Shown here piece after piece: positions 11,081-21,919 of a DNA stretch of 64,000 nucleotides. Source of the stretch: Dama dama (Eukaryota; Chordata; Mammalia; Artiodactyla; Cervidae). Every line of letters begins with the position of its first letter. Position 1 is the stretch's first letter. The stretch covers positions 56,991,001-57,055,000 of the forward strand of contig NC_083701.1 of the NCBI RefSeq assembly GCF_033118175.1. Direction: 5' to 3'. A program made the translations under genes and the position numbers. The notes below the pieces were generated by a model. The model searched no databases, was not told where the DNA came from, and saw nothing but the letters and a program-made list of their open reading frames with translations.

Positions 11081-11147
11081 CACCTACTCAATGACACATC
11101 ATTTTATTCCTAGATATTTACTCAAGAAAAGTGAAAAAAATGTGGCT
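10735..11147 (+). mobile_element. Old L1 (L1M) 3' region, left piece
   Basis: Sense L1 3' sequence: AGCCCAATAAAATGGGCAAA, ATAATGTGATACCACTCTAC, then CCTAGATATTTACTCAAGA. The middle of the expected sequence has been replaced or expanded into the compound microsatellite at 11007-11085. It continues after the SINE. Confidence 0.8.
11007..11085. repeat. Compound (CA)n-(GT)n-(TA)n microsatellite
   Basis: Seven or so CA units switch to about 13 GT units and then to about 12 TA units. The CA and GT arms are complementary, so the tract can fold back on itself or adopt Z-DNA or cruciform forms. It is likely to be highly length-polymorphic. Confidence 0.95.
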
Positions 11148-11157
11148 ATAAGAAGAC

Positions 11158-11363
11158 TTTCCTGGTGGCTGAGATGGTAAAGAATCTGCCTGCAACACAG
11201 GAGGACCCGGGTTCGATTCCTGGGTCAGGAAGATTCCCTGGAGAAGGAAGTGACAACCCACTCCAGTATTCTTGGCTCAAAAATCTCATGGACAGAGAAA
11301 CCTGACGGGCTATAGTCCATGGGGTTGCAAAGAGTTGGACATGACTGAATGACTAACACACAC
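11158..11363 (+). mobile_element. Bov-tA SINE
   Basis: A complete Bov-tA with a head reading CCTGGTGGCTGAGATGGTAA, box B GGGTTCGATTCC and a Bov-A tail. It is flanked by a perfect 10-base TSD, ATAAGAAGAC at 11148-11157 and 11364-11373, and lies inside the old L1. Confidence 0.95.
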
Positions 11364-11373
11364 ATAAGAAGAC

Positions 11374-11840
11374 ATCAATGTTTGTATAGCTATTTTCATT
11401 TTCCAAACAGGAAATCATCTAATGTTCATCAACATGTGAATGTCTAAACAAAACATGGAATATTTGTATAATACAATGTTCCTCAGCAATAAAAATAAAT
11501 AGACTACTGGTACATATAGCAACATAAATAAATCTAAATATTATACTGAGTGTAATAAGTCAGACATAGAAATGTAGGTGCAATACTCTTCTGATTACTT
11601 TATAATTCTACAACTCCAAATTGGTGATAGTGGTTTTAGGGGTTTAGGATTGACTGAAAAGGGGCATGAAAAAATTTTCTCTGGTAGTGAAAATGGTTTG
11701 TATCTTGACTGAGGTAGTGGTTACATGGTATAAATATTTGTCAAAGCTCATTGAACTGATCACTTAAAATATATGCCTTAAAAAAAAAAAAATATGCCTT
11801 GTACTGTATGTGTATTCAATGAAGTTGATGTAAAAAAAAG
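11374..11840 (+). mobile_element. Old L1 (L1M) 3' end, right piece
   Basis: Continuation of the L1: CATCTAATGTTCATCAACAT, TCCTCAGCAATAAAAATAAA, AGGATTGACTGAAAAGGGGC, and AAGCTCATTGAACTGATCAC followed by ACTTAAAATATATGCC, the classic end of L1M elements. The terminal stretch contains a small A-run with flanking duplication (see findings). Confidence 0.85.
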
Positions 11841-11934
11841 AAAAGAGGAACCACTTATGAAACCAGTGTATATATGAAAAATCTTTTAAAGATATTTACA
11901 ATTTATAATCTTAATGAAATATTAATTATAACTA

Positions 11935-12045
11935 TCATTTACTGAATGTTTACTATTAGTTAAGAACTGGGATAAGCATTTTAAATATACAATATAGTTC
12001 AAAATATCACAATAAAACTATAAGGTTATATTAGCTTGAAATGCC
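11935..12045 (+). mobile_element. MIR SINE fragment (probable)
   Basis: CATTTACTGAATGTTTACTA, GATAAGCATTTTAAATATAC and AAAACTATAAGGTTATATTA follow the order of the 3' half of a MIR, with heavy substitution. Confidence 0.5.
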
Positions 12046-12087
12046 TGAATGTAATAATTTTTAGTCAGTCAGATGAAAAATCTCATG

Positions 12088-13198
12088 ATTGTACCAACTT
12101 ACATTCCCACTGACAGTGTGGGAGGATTCCTTTTTCTCTACACCATCTCCAGAATTTATTGTCTATAGGTTTTTTGATGATTGCCATGCTGATGGATATG
12201 GGGTGATACCTCATTATGGTTTTGATTTGCATTTCTCTAATAATTAGTGATGTTGAACATCTTTTCATTATGGAGAACAGTGTGGAAGTTCCTTAAAAAA
12301 CTAAATATAGAACTGCCAATATGATCTGGCAATCCCATTCCTGGGCATGTATTCTGAGAAAACCATAATTCAAAAGATTATTGTACTCTGATACATGTAA
12401 ACATGCAACTCTGTTTACAATAGCCAAGACACGGAAGCAACTTAATTGTCCCTCAACAGAGGAATAGATAAAGAAGATGTGATACATGTATACAGTGGGA
12501 TATTGTTGCTGCTGTTTTAGTTGCTCAGTTATATCCTACTCTTTGTAACACCACGGGCTGTAGCCCACCAGGCTCCTCTGTCCATGGGATTTTCCAAGCA
12601 AGAATCCTGGAGCGGGTGGCCATTTCCTTCCCCAGGGAATCTTCCTAACGCAGGGGTCAAACTCTTCATCTCCTGCTTGGCGGGCAGATTCTTTAAACAC
12701 TGAGCCAGCTGGAAACCCCCAGTGGAATATTATTCAGTCATAAAAATGAAGGAAATCATGCCACTTGCGGCAACATGGATGGACCTAGCAATGGTCACAC
12801 TGAGCGAAGTAAGTCAGACAGAGAAAGACAAATATCATATGACATTGTTTATATGTGGAATATAGGACTTGGTATAAATGAATTTATTTACAAAACAGAA
12901 ACAGAGTCACAGATGTAGAAAACAAATTTATGGTTACCAGCGGACTAAGGGGCGAGGGAGGGATAAATCAGGACTGGGACGGACATATACACACTACTAT
13001 ATGGGAGGACACGTAGATAACTAACTAAAACTTACGGTGCAGCCCAGGGCTCTGCTCAATACTTTGTGAGGACCGATATGGAAAAAAATCTAAAAAAGGA
13101 ATGGATATATGTATATGTACAACTGATTCACTTTACCGTACACCGGAAACCAATACAACATAGTATTATAAATCAACTACATGCCAACAAAAATTATC
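12088..13198 (+). mobile_element. L1 3' end with inverted 5' segment
   Basis: Bases 12088 to ~12267 are antisense L1 ORF2 (ACCAACTTACATTCCCACTG, TTTTGATTTGCATTTCTCTA). At ~12268 the sequence flips to sense L1 (TGGAGAACAGTGTGGAAGTT) and runs through ORF2 and the 3' UTR to the A-rich end near 13198. The inverted block is the L1 sequence directly upstream of the sense block, as in twin priming. An imperfect TSD (AAAAATCTCAT near 12076, AAAAAATCAT near 13199) flanks the unit. A SINE interrupts it. Confidence 0.88.
12505..12719 (-). mobile_element. Bov-tA SINE in L1
   Basis: An antisense Bov-tA running from GCTCAGTTATATCCTACTC to the tRNA-like head (GCAGATTCTTTAAACACTGA). TSD: CAGTGGGATATT at 12493-12504 and CAGTGGAATATT at 12720-12731, both L1 sequence. 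Confidence 0.93.
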
Positions 13199-15203
13199 AA
13201 AAAATCATAAGGCACACATAGAGAATTTCCCTTTGCCAAACACACCATTCATAACAAATAAGTGTTGTTTGTTTCCTTTGTGGGCTATCCTTTACATATA
13301 CTGCCAGGTAGGTAATCCTTATGTTAACTGGCTTATACCCTGCAACCTTTGTTTCACGAACTCAGTTACTGTCAGCAGAAACAGTCCAACCGTATTTCCT
13401 ACTTTCTTGATATCATAACACCTTGGCACCCATAGTTAGGTGGGTCAGCACTCCTGCATGACTGGACTGCCAAGCTTTCTTCCAAAACCATACAATAAAG
13501 ATAAACCAACAGATACCATCTCTGAGGAAAGAAACTACCAGCAGAAGATTAAATGTTATTTTGTTGTCTGTTATTCTATAGCAAAGTGACCAAAAATAGT
13601 GTTGCATCAGTTTTGTTCCCTCTGTCTCCAGTCTCCCATGCATTCTTCCCGAAAGCAGAAAGGTAGTGTATGTCCTTCAAGTCCTACAAAGTTTTAAAAA
13701 GACTTTTTGTCTGTTCCTTACAATAAGACACCTTAAACATTTGAATTCTAGATCACACAAGTAGCTCTGAGAAGTTATCGAAAGCCATTGTGCATTTTCT
13801 TGGTTCCACTACAGTGAATGCTATATTTAAAAGGTGACTTTTCATCATGAATATCCCATATGAAATACTGTTGTCTTTTTTCCTCCCTGTTTAAGTGTTT
13901 CCTCAATCACATTGTAAACAAAATTGGAGTCATCATATTTCTCCAGCAATGAAGTAATAGCTTGACTACTTAAACAGCCACAACAAAACCTGCCTTTCAG
14001 CACACTTACAGAATCTCAAGCCCTTTCATCCTCATTTTTTACTGTGTTGACTTATATTTCACATCCATGTGGCTTCGTAATGAGAAGGTTAGAAATGATA
14101 TAATTCTTATTGATAAGAAAGAAATCTGAAATCAATCAAAGAAAATGTTATTTTAAAAAATTTATGGTGCAGTCTCTACTATAGAAAATAAAGGATAAAA
14201 TTATACTACATTTTGATGGGTGCTTAACAAAATATGTTCATAATAACATAACCATATTTGAAAAACAAGAATGAAGTTAAAGTAAGTTCTAGTTTTACAT
14301 GGGCAATAAAATGGAAAAGAAAATCTCCCTTGGTTAAATAGAACTGAAGTGTTCAGTACAAATGAAATTTATTAAAGGAATCTGAACAAAAATTGGCAAG
14401 CTTGAATTTTGCATTCGGCTGTTACAAACAGTATATTCTAAGATAGTGTTTTACTAATAATATGTAGAGCTATAAACCTGAATATAATTATTTTAAAAGG
14501 ACTATTGCAAAACTATGTCTAAATGCCAATTTCATCTCTCTGAGAAACATAATGGATTGATAAGACATTTTATTCCTACACTCTCTTCCAAATAGCATTA
14601 AAAATTCAGTGTTATCTCACAGAAGATATCTCAAATGAGACTGCATATCTATCTCCAAAATAATATATTAAAAATTTGCAAGTTATACTTTTTTATCAAA
14701 ACAATGTATGATACATAATTATATCCTTCTATTTTGAGAATGAAGAATGAAGTTTGTAACTTCATTTATATCCATATACTTTGTGTTTTCTTTGATAGCT
14801 TTAAAAAGTGCAGTTTGTTGTTTGTTATGTTTCCGTAATAAAGGTAAACAGTTCTCGAGTGTAGTATTCCATTTTTACTTCATGTCCTCCAGGTTAGGGT
14901 TTCTGCAACAATTTCTCCATTCATTTCATCATGGACATCTTGTAATCCAATGTCAAAACACACAGTTAATATATGAATATGAGATATTCAGAGCAGAAAA
15001 TGATGGTATCTACCCAAAATCCATTTAACTTTTTTTTCCTTTCTAACATAACTGCAGTTGTGCTCAGGACTACAATATATCTAAAGAAAATAATTTAATC
15101 TCTCAGTCTCAACTGCAGTTAAGGATGGTCATGAGTTATATTTCCAGATGAGTTGTTGGAGTTTTTTTTTTAATAAATAAATAAGTGTTACCACCAGCAA
15201 TAG

Positions 15204-15234
15204 TGGATATAATGGATATAAATGGATATAATGA
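15204..15234. repeat. Short tandem repeat, ATGGATATAA-like unit
   Basis: Three near-copies of a 9-10-base unit (GGATATAATGGATATAAATG and onward) lie side by side. Confidence 0.75.
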
Positions 15235-16437
15235 GTAGATATCTTGTGAGCATGAGAAAAATACTGTTAAGAACAGCAGATCTGGAAATCAGAAGGCAAA
15301 TGAATGTTTGATGGCATACTTGAACTGATGTGCCAAACCTGAATTATGTATTTCCTAATTTCATGTTATGAAGCAGGTAACCTAAATAAGATATGGTTAA
15401 GCTACTCTTTTGGTGCCTTTATTATGTGCCTGGACACCATTGTGATACTGTGTTTTTATTAACTAGGTAGGAACTCTAATTCTTCATTAAAATCTATCAG
15501 TCCCTACCTTTTCAATCACTTCAGTGATGTCTCTACCTTGAGACTTAGTCTTGTCTGATTTCTGAGCCAAAAGCAAATAGAGCAGTAAGTATATTAAGTA
15601 TTTTAGCACCACGGTCTAGAAGGCCTTGTAATAAATCTTGCTGCCAAGAGACCAGGACTTGGCACTTGAGCATTCTTATACCCTGAAATAATGGCTTAGT
15701 CTTAGGAATTTGTTTTCTTTCCCTAGTGTTGTGGTTTTCTCTAGGACTGGCAGGAGGATTAAGTCTCAGTTTTATTTGTATAAGAAACTGATATTCTTCC
15801 TAATCCTTGTCAGTATCCTTCTGGAAGAAGGTTGCTGGTTAAATGCAAAGGTTTCAGCCTATGCAAATGTCTTATTTTGGGTTAAATTGTGTAGTCATTC
15901 ATTTGCTCTAAGATCCCATGGAGCTTCATGCCTGAAATCTCTTCCATTATGACTGATCCAGGAAAGCAGAGATTACCTAAGAATTTATCATGTAATTTGA
16001 ATTCAGAATTTCTTTTAAAATTAAAAATTTGTACTTGTGGTTTGAAGCTGGAAAGTTCACCAGATTTACCAGTCATTTAAGTAAGCCTTGACCTGAAAAT
16101 AACAGAAAGTGACAGCTTTTCCATTGCTTTTGGGCTTTAAAAATCTTGAGACTTTTAAGAATTGATGAGGGGCAAAGATTTACTTCTGTGTGAATCATTC
16201 ATGTGTAAAAGCATTTTATTTTATGCCAAAAAAATTCCTGAAAAACTCAGAAGATCTGTATCACTCTGTAAAGTTCAGTAGGCTCTCTATTCACCATTAT
16301 CAAAAGGGAAACACAAGGCTAAGATATTTAACTTTTAACTAGCCATATTTCAGTGGTTAAAATTTTGACAAAAGGTAATCAATGCTTTGTATAGGTTAAT
16401 GAAAACTATATGAATGGGGTGTACATGTGCACGCACA

Positions 16438-16475
16438 AACATATATATATATATATATATACACACACATATATA
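16438..16475. repeat. (AT)n / (CA)n microsatellite
   Basis: About eleven AT units are followed by a short ACACACAC run and a further ATAT block. Confidence 0.9.
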
Positions 16476-17147
16476 TTCAATTTCTGTGACAGTCATTGAG
16501 TAAATGACATTTACATTTTAAACTTCTATATTGTTATATTAGTGAGAATAAGAACACTGTACTTAAAGACCATTTTGAAGAAGTGTATGGGATATCTCTA
16601 TTACAACATTCGACAGATTTATGTTTTTTCCACAAAATAAAAGAATTTACAAAAGAGAAAGACCTTCAAACTATTACAGTTGTAAACACTGTGAATTTTA
16701 CACACATCACCTAGTCCAGATAAAAATGTGTAACTCATATTGTCGATACCAGTTCTGCGTTACTTACGTGTCCAACTTCATGATGTTACTCATTTACCTT
16801 TGTATAAGAAACTAACTGATGAACCTATTTTGAACTTCAGAGTCAAATCATTCTAACTTTTGAAGGACTGACACATTTACCAGAAAATATGAATGCTATT
16901 GCTAATTGTATTTTTAATTTTTGGAGCTTGAATGCCAGAAACCACAGAACTAAATTCAAATGCTTAGTTATGGTAACCATCTGATCCCTTTCCCAAGTAC
17001 ATTTATCTCCCTTCATCGTGACCAAAGTGTACACGTATAATAAAGTCTATCTTTTTTATCTTAAAAATTGTTACCAATTGTCTGTTTTTAAAAATTAAGC
17101 CACTTTAATTTTGTGAGGGAAATAAGGGGAGAATCATATAAATATGT

Positions 17148-17262
17148 GGAGAAGGGAAAAGCTACCCACTCCAGTATTCTGGCCTAGAGAATTCTGTATA
17201 GTCCATAGGGTCGCAAAGAGTTGGACACAACTGAACAACTTTCACTTCACTTTCATATGAAA
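17148..17262 (+). mobile_element. Bov-tA SINE, 5' truncated
   Basis: Only the Bov-A body remains: GAGAAGGGAAAAGCTACCCA, CCAGTATTCTGGCCTAGAG, ATAGTCCATAGGGTCGCAAA and the CACTTCACTTTCA tail. The TGTATAGTCCAT form marks the variant with a shortened body. The tRNA-like head is missing. Confidence 0.9.
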
Positions 17263-17998
17263 ATGTGTGAAGATATAGTCAAATAGTTGAAATGTGAAAA
17301 TTGAAATAATTTGAATTGGCATGAATATTGATAAAATAGCTAGAATGTGAATATTGAAATAATAAAAATGTCATGTAACTAGTTCAAATACTATTTAAAA
17401 TGGGTTGATTAGGTTTACATTGTTTATAAACAGCCTGAAGAGTTGAATCTTTCAAGTCTATTAGCCTTTAACACTATTTCAACTGTATCAGAAGCAGCGA
17501 GAAGTTACAGAGGAAAAATATAGCATAATTCTTGATGACTGACTCTATTCCAGCAGTTTTGCAATTTAATTTTGAAATGCAAGTGACACAAAAAAATGAA
17601 ATCACCAAATTTTAGCCATAAATATATGAGAAATAATCGTTTACCACAATGATACAGAAAAGTTTATGTAATCATTTTACATTATAAAATAAAACTTAGG
17701 CAAAAGGGCATAGAGAAACTGGCATTATTACTACTGCTATCATTTGGACATAATTGAGAAAAAATATAAGATGAATGAAAAATTTTTAGAACATGTTATC
17801 TAGGAAAGTTTTTAAACTTTGTTTTATTTTCAAGCAGTGTCAAAGTGGCTGTCTCCAGGTCATCATGCCATAAACTTGATAAGAACCAAAATATGATCAC
17901 ATAAATACTGTGTGAATTTGCCAACTTTATACTGAGGATTTCCTGTTATCTCCTCCCCTTGGTAAAATGACTTCACACTCCCTAATTTCAGTATAATC
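17263..17998. other. AT-rich sequence, nothing recognised
   Basis: No gene or repeat recognised. Two related sentences, GAATATTGATAAAATAGC and GAATATTGAAATAATAA, occur near 17325 and 17350 as a weak local duplication. Confidence 0.5.
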
Positions 17999-18117
17999 CA
18001 TAATAATATAACTATAAAATTATATATTTATGCAATATGTATATATAAAATATGTACACATATACTCAATACTCATGGAATACTAGGGATAGTAGGAGTG
18101 TTCTTAAGATATATTTT
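17999..18117. repeat. ~119-bp direct repeat, left copy (long TSD?)
   Basis: From CATAATAATATA to TTCTTAAGATA this sequence recurs at 19059-19190, immediately right of the L1. Identity is very high: the right copy has a 4-base insertion (GCTA), lacks one TATA, and duplicates a 14-base block (CTCAATACTCATGG). The position, exactly at both L1 ends, suggests an exceptionally long target-site duplication. Confidence 0.92.
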
Positions 18118-19058
18118 TTTCCTTCTCTATTATACATATGGTAATTGTAAGTTTCCACGTTACTCTTTCCATACATCTCACCCTCTTCTCCCCTCTCCCC
18201 ATGTCCAAAAGTCTATTCTCTGTTTCTCCGTTGTTGCCCTGTAGATAAATTCTGCAGTACCATTTTTCTAAATTCTGTATATATGTGTTAGAATACAGTA
18301 TTTATCTTTCTCTTTCTGACTCACTTCACTCTGTATAGTAGGTTCTAGGTTCATCCACCTCATCAGAACTGACTCAAATGTGTTCCGTTCTATGGCTGAG
18401 TAATATTCCATTGCGCATATGTACCATAACTTCCTTATCCATTCATCTGTTGGTGGACATCTAGGTTGCTTCCATATTCTAACTATTGTAAATAGTGCTG
18501 CAATGACCAATAGGATATATGTGTCTCTTTCAATTTTGGTTTCCTCGGGTATATGCCTAGGAGTGGGATTGCTGGGTCATATGGTGGTTTTATTCCTAGT
18601 TTTTTAAGGAATCTCCATATCATCTTCCATAGTGGCTCTATCAGTTTACATCCCCACCCACAGTGCAAGAGTGTTCCCTTTTCTCCACACCCTCTCCAGC
18701 ATTTATTGTTTGTAGACTTTTTGATGAGGGCCATTCTGACCCGTGTGAGGTGATATCTCATTGTAGTTTTGATTTATATTTCTCTAATAACGAGCGATGT
18801 TGAGCATCTTTTCATGTGTCTGTTAGCTATCTATATGTCGTCTTTGGTGAAATGTCTGTTTAGGTCTTTTCCCCACTTTTTGATTGGGCTATTTGTTTTT
18901 CTGGTATTGAGCTATATGAGCTGCTTGTATATTTTGGAAATTAATCCTTTGTCAGTTCTTTCAATTGCTATTATTTTCTCCCATTCTGAGGGTTGTCTTT
19001 TCACCTTGCTTATAGTTTCCTTTCCTATGCAAAAGATTTTAAGTTTTTAAGTATCTTT
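18118..19058 (-). mobile_element. L1 3' end (ruminant L1), antisense
   Basis: It begins with a T-run (the L1 poly(A) tail), then the 3' UTR (TTTCCATACATCTCACCC, CATGTCCAAAAGTCTATTC), then ORF2 antisense. The minus strand reads WKQPRCPPTDEWIRKLWYI and KCWRGCGEKGTLLHCGWGCK, the C-terminal cysteine-rich end of ORF2, in two overlapping broken frames. It is 5' truncated at about 940 bases and flanked by the long direct repeat. Confidence 0.93.
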
Positions 19059-19190
19059 CATAATAATATAGCTAACTATAAAATTATATATTTATGCAAT
19101 ATGTATAAAATATGTACACATATACTCAATACTCATGGCTCAATACTCATGGAATACTAGGGATAGTAGGAGTGTTCTTAAGATACATTT
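19059..19190. repeat. ~119-bp direct repeat, right copy
   Basis: Second copy of 17999-18117. An internal tandem duplication of the 14-base CTCAATACTCATGG block (19125-19138 and 19139-19152) makes it longer. The left copy has only one such block. Confidence 0.92.
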
Positions 19191-20164
19191 TTAAAGGCAA
19201 GGAAAAAGAGAGGGAGGTGATACAAATTTGGGAGAGATAGTCTATTCGGTTCAAACAGAGAGAGGCAGAAGACAAATCACACATTTCATTGAATCTGAAA
19301 GTCATTAATTTTAAGATTAACTTTTTTTTTAACTACCAAAAAAGAAAAAAGTTGCTGTCAATTACAGTATGACACATCATTCATTTGAAGATGCATCCTG
19401 AAGTTAGCATATCAAATGTGAAAAAGTCCATTTTAGAATCAATGAAATGTATCAACATATGTAGTATTTTTTGTCTTTTTTCTATTTTGGGTTATGTCTC
19501 TTTAAAATATGCATTTTCAAGATTAATATTTTAGATTAACATTAAAGGTAGGTTTTACCTCCAAGCAACTGAAATGATTAAATAAGAATGTTGATGAGGT
19601 GCAAAAGTTTCCTTTTTTCATGAGTTATTTCTGAAGTCTAAAATGTGGTTACTTCCTTGTTCATAAAGAAAAGGTCTCCCTTGCCGATAAACAAGTTATA
19701 GGTTGGATACAAATGGTTGTTCATTATTTGTGTATGGAACTTCATGGGATCAGCCCTCTGAGTTAATAATTAATGTAGAATTGGGAACATATTTGTCTAT
19801 TTTTTGTTTCCTCTAGTGTTTGAAGTGTAAATGCACTATTACTAGAATAATTTCCCACTCCAATTTAGAACGCTTCAACAAAGTTGTTATTCAGCCTTTA
19901 AAACAAATGCATATACTTTGGTCAAATTCATGGAACACTTGGGCATCTGAATCTTCCTTCAAAATTCATAGTTTTTTTCATTTCTTATTACATAATTAAA
20001 TAATGCAATCTGGTATCTCGCCATACTACAGATACATTTTAAGCCCAACTCTTCCTTTTCTAGTCAATGTTAAATAATGTAGGTTTCATTAATAGCATGA
20101 CAGCTTTGAATTTATTAATGACTTTGAGTTAGGAGCCTCGTTGGTAAATTATAGTATGTTTTAA
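19191..20164. other. AT-rich sequence, nothing recognised
   Basis: No gene, microsatellite or repeat family was recognised in this kilobase. Confidence 0.5.
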
Positions 20165-20412
20165 AATTTTGTTATTTATTATATTTGGCAGTGCTGGGTC
20201 TTCATTGATGAGCTGGGGTTACTCTCTAGTCACAGTGCCTAGGCTTTTCACTGCAGGTGTCTTCCCGTGTTGTGGAGCATGGGCTTAGTAGTTGTGGCAC
20301 ACGGGTTTAGCTCCCTCACGGTATGTGGAATTTTCCTGGACCAGGGACTGAACCCATGTTCCCCACATAGGCAGGTGGATTCTTAACCACTGGATCAGCA
20401 GAGAAGTCCTAA
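20165..20412 (-). mobile_element. CHR SINE (cetartiodactyl tRNA-Glu SINE)
   Basis: Antisense CHR-2-type SINE: TTGTGGCACACGGGTTTAG, CTCACGGTATGTGGAATTTT, CCTGGACCAGGGACTGAACC and the tRNA head GGTGGATTCTTAACCACTGG. CHR SINEs are shared by whales, hippos and ruminants, so this insertion is older than the Bov-tA copies. Confidence 0.88.
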
Positions 20413-21220
20413 ATCATAGTATGGCTATCAGTTTATTTATTAATCTTTTGAACTATATTTAATTCTTTGAGAATTAGAGTAGGTTAAAAAAAAGAGAAAA
20501 TCTAATTATAGTCAGTGTAAAATTAGAATGAGTCCTTAGGCATCTTGTTTCTTTAAAAGTTATATTTTAAAATATGAAATAGCTATCCAACAAATTAGAT
20601 CGATGTCTGTCTGCTGTATACAGCTAGCAGTAAGACAAATTCCCTCTGTTTACCATGATGCCTGTAGCTTGATTGAGACAGTGGCTATCTATGTTACAGA
20701 ATGTAAAGATCAAACAATTAGTAACTGTTCTGAACCCTTGGGACCTTATCTGTTGGATGTTGCATAACAAGAGAACAGCATATGTGAACGGTATTGCTTT
20801 GGCTGTGTGAAAACCATTTAGTTAAGAGGAGCTGCTTTACTTAGGGCTTTTACGATAGAGTAATTAAAAGACTTCCATTTAATATTAATTTTTTAATTTA
20901 AAAATGTGCAATCAATTTTATTGTTTACTGTTTTATTTAGTGTCACATTAAATCTCTGTGCCTCAATTTCCTCATCCAAAAGGACAACAATATACCAGCC
21001 TCATCCACTTCTTAGGGTTGTTATTAACACGTGAGAAAATGTATTGGAAAAGACCTTACACTCCTGCCATAAGACAACATGTGGGATACAACATGATTAC
21101 ATGGCACAAAATATGGAGCTGTGTTTTTTCTTTTGAAGCTTAATGAACTGACAAGGCTGAGAGCTCAGCCAGCCCCGGAGAGATTTTATACCAACGGCTC
21201 CGTGTTCTGTGCATGGTTTA
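20413..21220. other. Mostly unassigned; MIR fragment inside
   Basis: Non-repeat sequence of ordinary composition, except for a MIR-like stretch annotated separately at 20950-21060. No gene recognised. Confidence 0.5.
20950..21060 (+). mobile_element. MIR SINE fragment
   Basis: CTCTGTGCCTCAATTTCCTC, then TTAGGGTTGTTATTAACACG, is the conserved core order of MIR. Confidence 0.7.
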
Positions 21221-21236
21221 CTGCCACCTGGTGGTA
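21221..21236 (-). promoter_or_regulatory. Candidate CTCF-binding motif
   Basis: CTGCCACCTGGTGGTA matches the reverse complement of the CTCF core (TGCCMYCTRSTGG) at every specified position. It lies in non-repeat sequence. CTCF anchors chromatin loops in mammals. A motif match alone does not show occupancy. Confidence 0.45.
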
Positions 21237-21259
21237 GATTTGATTTTTGGTTTAAATAT

Positions 21260-21503
21260 GCTGCTGCTAAGTCACTTCAGCCGTGTCCGACTCTGTGTGA
21301 CCCCATAGACGGCAGCCCACCAGGCTCCCCCGTCCCTGGGATTCTCCAGGCAAGGACACTGGAGTGGGCTGCCATTTCCTTCTCCAATGAGTGAAAGTGA
21401 AAAGTGAAAGTGAAGTCGCTCAGTCGTGTCCGACTCTTAGCGACCCCATGGACCGCAGCCTACCAGGCTCCTCCGTCCACGGGACTTTCCAGGCAAGAGT
21501 ACT
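21260..21503 (-). mobile_element. Bov-A2 SINE (dimer)
   Basis: Two Bov-A monomers in tandem, antisense, joined by the linker GTGAAAGTGAAAAGTGAAAG: the first has GTGTGACCCCATAGACGGCA, the second TTAGCGACCCCATGGACCGC. A perfect 11-base TSD, GGTTTAAATAT, flanks it at 21249-21259 and 21504-21514. The dimer with intact linker points to a relatively young pecoran insertion. Confidence 0.96.
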
Positions 21504-21514
21504 GGTTTAAATAT

Positions 21515-21919
21515 AGCTGAGAGCAATTCTGAGTTCAGTGGCTGACTGGTAACTCCAAGACAGCAGCAGGGGTTCCAAAAATCTGATGGTTGTTGTTTGT
21601 TCCACTTCTATTGAGGATACTGGGAACAGATAACAGTAGGAATGAGAGACTCAACTTACACCTCCTCACCTGCTGCTGCTGTTTTCCTGCCCCATCCTGC
21701 TCTTCTCTGCCCACCTCCACACCAGAAGATGAGTCCATCCCAGTCGGAGGACATAAGGTGAGTGAGTGGATAACAAAAGCCATTCTACCATCAGCAACTG
21801 GATTAAATCCAGTGAATACTAGATAGTCTTTTTCCTTTTGATGATTTTTAAACTACAAAACAACATGAACAAAGTATTCTAATACAAATGAACGAAGTAT
21901 TTAATGCCAAGTATTTACC
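21515..21919. other. Non-repeat stretch with exon-like splice signals
   Basis: This block is less AT-rich than its surroundings and matches no repeat I know. A long pyrimidine-rich run (21665-21725) ends in CACCAG, and 32 bases later ACATAAG is followed by the donor-like GTGAGT. See findings for the candidate microexon at 21726-21757. No gene identity can be given. Confidence 0.4.

Larger units (their letters stand above)
13211..17147. other. AT-rich sequence, almost repeat-free
   Basis: Nearly 4 kb with no recognised interspersed repeat apart from two small tandem repeats annotated separately. No reading frame over 93 codons and no identifiable domain. In a window otherwise dense in repeats, such a stretch may be old unique intronic sequence or very old repeats beyond recognition by eye. 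Confidence 0.55.

Noticed and set aside
13413..13643. A 76-codon minus-strand frame in an otherwise repeat-free stretch.
   Set aside because: Length is within chance for this composition and no similarity to a known protein could be seen.
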